Shown here one piece after another: positions 21,466 through 22,002 of a stretch of 22,002 bases of DNA. Below the pieces are notes generated by a model. That model saw only the letters and a list, made by a program, of their open reading frames with translations. It did not search any database and was not told the origin of the DNA. Numbering within the stretch: position 1 is the first letter of the stretch; every line of letters starts with the position of its first letter. The DNA comes from JBAXAM01 sp964213355. GTDB lineage: Bacteria; Pseudomonadota; Gammaproteobacteria; UBA9339. The stretch covers positions 1-22,002 of the forward strand of contig CAXOVY010000015.1 in NCBI GenBank assembly GCA_964213355.1, written 5' to 3'. The translations under genes were made by a program, and so were the position numbers.

Positions 21466-21525
21466 GGCAAAGAAAAATTTCTCAATATCAGAAATTTCTC
21501 ATATCTTTGCCTATCTGATTTCTCA
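21466..21525. promoter_or_regulatory. Operator-like nested inverted and direct repeats over the promoter
   Basis: GGCAAAGA (21466-21473) is the exact inverse of TCTTTGCC (21504-21511), which overlaps the -7 element. Inside them, AAATTTC (21475-21481) is the inverse of GAAATTT (21491-21497). ATTTCTCA occurs three times as a direct repeat (21477-21484, 21494-21501, 21518-21525). Such overlap of symmetrical sites with the promoter elements suggests binding by a dimeric repressor or activator. Confidence 0.5.
21478..21509 (+). promoter_or_regulatory. Bacteroidota-type promoter for the next transcription unit
   Basis: TATCTTTG at 21502-21509 matches the Bacteroidota -7 element TAnnTTTG. TTTC at 21478-21481 is a one-mismatch -33 element (consensus TTTG), with a 20-bp gap that fits the known 19-21 bp. 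Transcription would start near 21516, giving a leader of about 28 bases before the ATG at 21544. Confidence 0.6.
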
Positions 21526-21543
21526 CCTAAAAAATTAAAGATT

Positions 21544-21743
21544 ATGCACGTAGAATTAAAAGGAAGTGAACTGGTAATAAAATACCGGCTTCAATTAAAA
21601 AACTTAAACCATCTAAATCCGGTAAAACATTAACAGTGGCAAAAACCGGTGGGTTTAAAGAAACTGAACTTAAAATTGAAGGTAAGTCAGTCTATGTAAA
21701 CTTAAATGCTTTTGTTTTTGTTAAAACTAAAGACGATGAATAA
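21544..21743 (+). pseudogene. Small gene with an apparent single-base frameshift
   Basis: From ATG 21544 the frame reads MHVELKGSELVIK, then runs out of sense and stops at 21633. From 21585 the next frame reads PASIKKLKPSKSGKTLTV, then 'AKTGGFKETELKIEGKS' and 'VYVNLNAFVFVKTKDDE', ending with TAA at 21741-21743. Adding one A to the AAAA run at 21579-21582 would join the two into a 66-residue protein with a natural 'VIKIPASIKK' junction. As far as I recall, similar small proteins (a short beta-rich protein with a 'SGKTL.VA.TGGF' core) are found in phages. The break may be an assembly or sequencing error in a homopolymer, a real mutation, or a slippage site. The stop region overlaps the next gene by eight bases (ATGAATAA). 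Function is unknown. Confidence 0.65.
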
Positions 21744-22002
21744 TCAACAACTTAAAACTGACCGTCATTGGATGATTAACGTATTAGAATACGTTACATT
21801 AAACTCTACAGCTAAAAGAAAAAAAGTAGGTGCAATAATCGTTGTTGAAAACGCACTAATTAAAGGTCAAGGATTTAATTCTGTACCACGCTCTATAAAA
21901 GATAAGTCTTGCGAAGATGAAACCGGTAAAACAAAACCGGAAGTAATTCATGCAGAAGCAATTGCAATTGCTCATGCAGCAAGACATGGTGCAAATACAG
22001 AA
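21736..22002 (+). CDS. dCMP deaminase family protein (3' end outside window)
   Basis: The frame from ATG 21736 runs open to the window end, giving 89 residues. It matches the N-terminal half of the deoxycytidylate deaminase (ComEB-like) family: 'STAKRKKVGAIIVVENALIK', 'GFNSVPRS', 'CEDETGKTKPEVIHAEAIAI'. The HAEA motif carries the zinc ligand His 72 and the catalytic Glu 74; the PCxxC zinc pair would lie beyond the window. The enzyme turns dCMP into dUMP, feeding dTTP synthesis during phage replication. It overlaps the frameshifted gene by eight bases and would share its promoter, so a nucleotide-metabolism operon begins here. Confidence 0.88.
   Translation, partial: MNNQQLKTDRHWMINVLEYVTLNSTAKRKKVGAIIVVENALIKGQGFNSVPRSIKDKSCEDETGKTKPEVIHAEAIAIAHAARHGANTE

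Larger units (their letters stand above)
21167..21543. other. Non-coding structured region between late and next transcription unit
   Basis: These 377 bases hold no credible gene on either strand. They contain, from left to right, a strong hairpin just after the endolysin gene, a 24-bp direct repeat in two copies around a second strong hairpin, an unremarkable stretch (about 21325-21460), and a promoter embedded in nested inverted repeats. The position, between the end of the late genes and the first gene of the next unit, suits transcription stop and start signals. Confidence 0.75.

Noticed and set aside
21167..21543. tRNA or other known small RNA gene in the intergenic region
   Set aside because: The hairpins do not form a cloverleaf, and no GTTCGA-like T-loop with suitable stems was found.

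Overview
This window looks like the late (virion assembly plus lysis) region of a tailed double-stranded DNA phage with a long non-contractile tail (siphovirus-like), infecting a member of the Bacteroidota. Evidence for the host group: AT-rich DNA; almost no Shine-Dalgarno sequences, with A/T-rich leaders such as TAAAACAA just before ATG; a TAnnTTTG-type promoter near the right end; and signal peptides ending in Bacteroidota-like motifs (for example CYSQ). All supported genes lie on the + strand and are tightly packed, often with ATGA or TAATG overlaps. The window opens inside a gene at its left edge and closes inside another at its right edge.

Head and neck, 1-2415: the C-terminal part of a major capsid protein, a small acidic protein, a small exported beta-rich protein, and two neck/connector candidates. 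Tail tube and assembly, 2418-5119: the probable major tail protein, a small Lys/Ala-rich protein, a clear intrinsic terminator (about 3849-3880), then three small tail-assembly candidates. Tail shaft and tip, 5119-12581: a 1077-residue tape measure protein and three large proteins of the tail tip/baseplate. Adhesin, 12584-18330: a 1719-residue mosaic tail fibre with a signal peptide, a four-Asp-box sialidase-type beta-propeller, a duplicated ~100-residue domain and a hydrophobic-plus-arginine C-terminus, followed by a second exported beta-sandwich protein.

Lysis, 18327-21166: small exported and membrane proteins, a holin candidate with three hydrophobic segments, an unusual protein that reads as a unimolecular spanin joined in frame to a second lipoprotein, another membrane protein, and a TIGR02594-like cysteine peptidoglycan hydrolase. 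Together these could breach the inner membrane, the cell wall and the outer membrane of a Gram-negative host.

Right end, 21167-22002: a ~377 bp non-coding region with two strong hairpins, a 24-bp direct repeat and a promoter embedded in nested inverted repeats. It separates the late genes from the next transcription unit, which begins with a small gene carrying an apparent single-base frameshift and a dCMP deaminase-family gene cut by the window edge.

The most unusual points are the nested/fused spanin-lipoprotein gene, the number of virion-module proteins carrying Sec signal peptides or membrane segments, the sialidase-like fibre with a sorting-signal-like tail, and the structured intergenic region.
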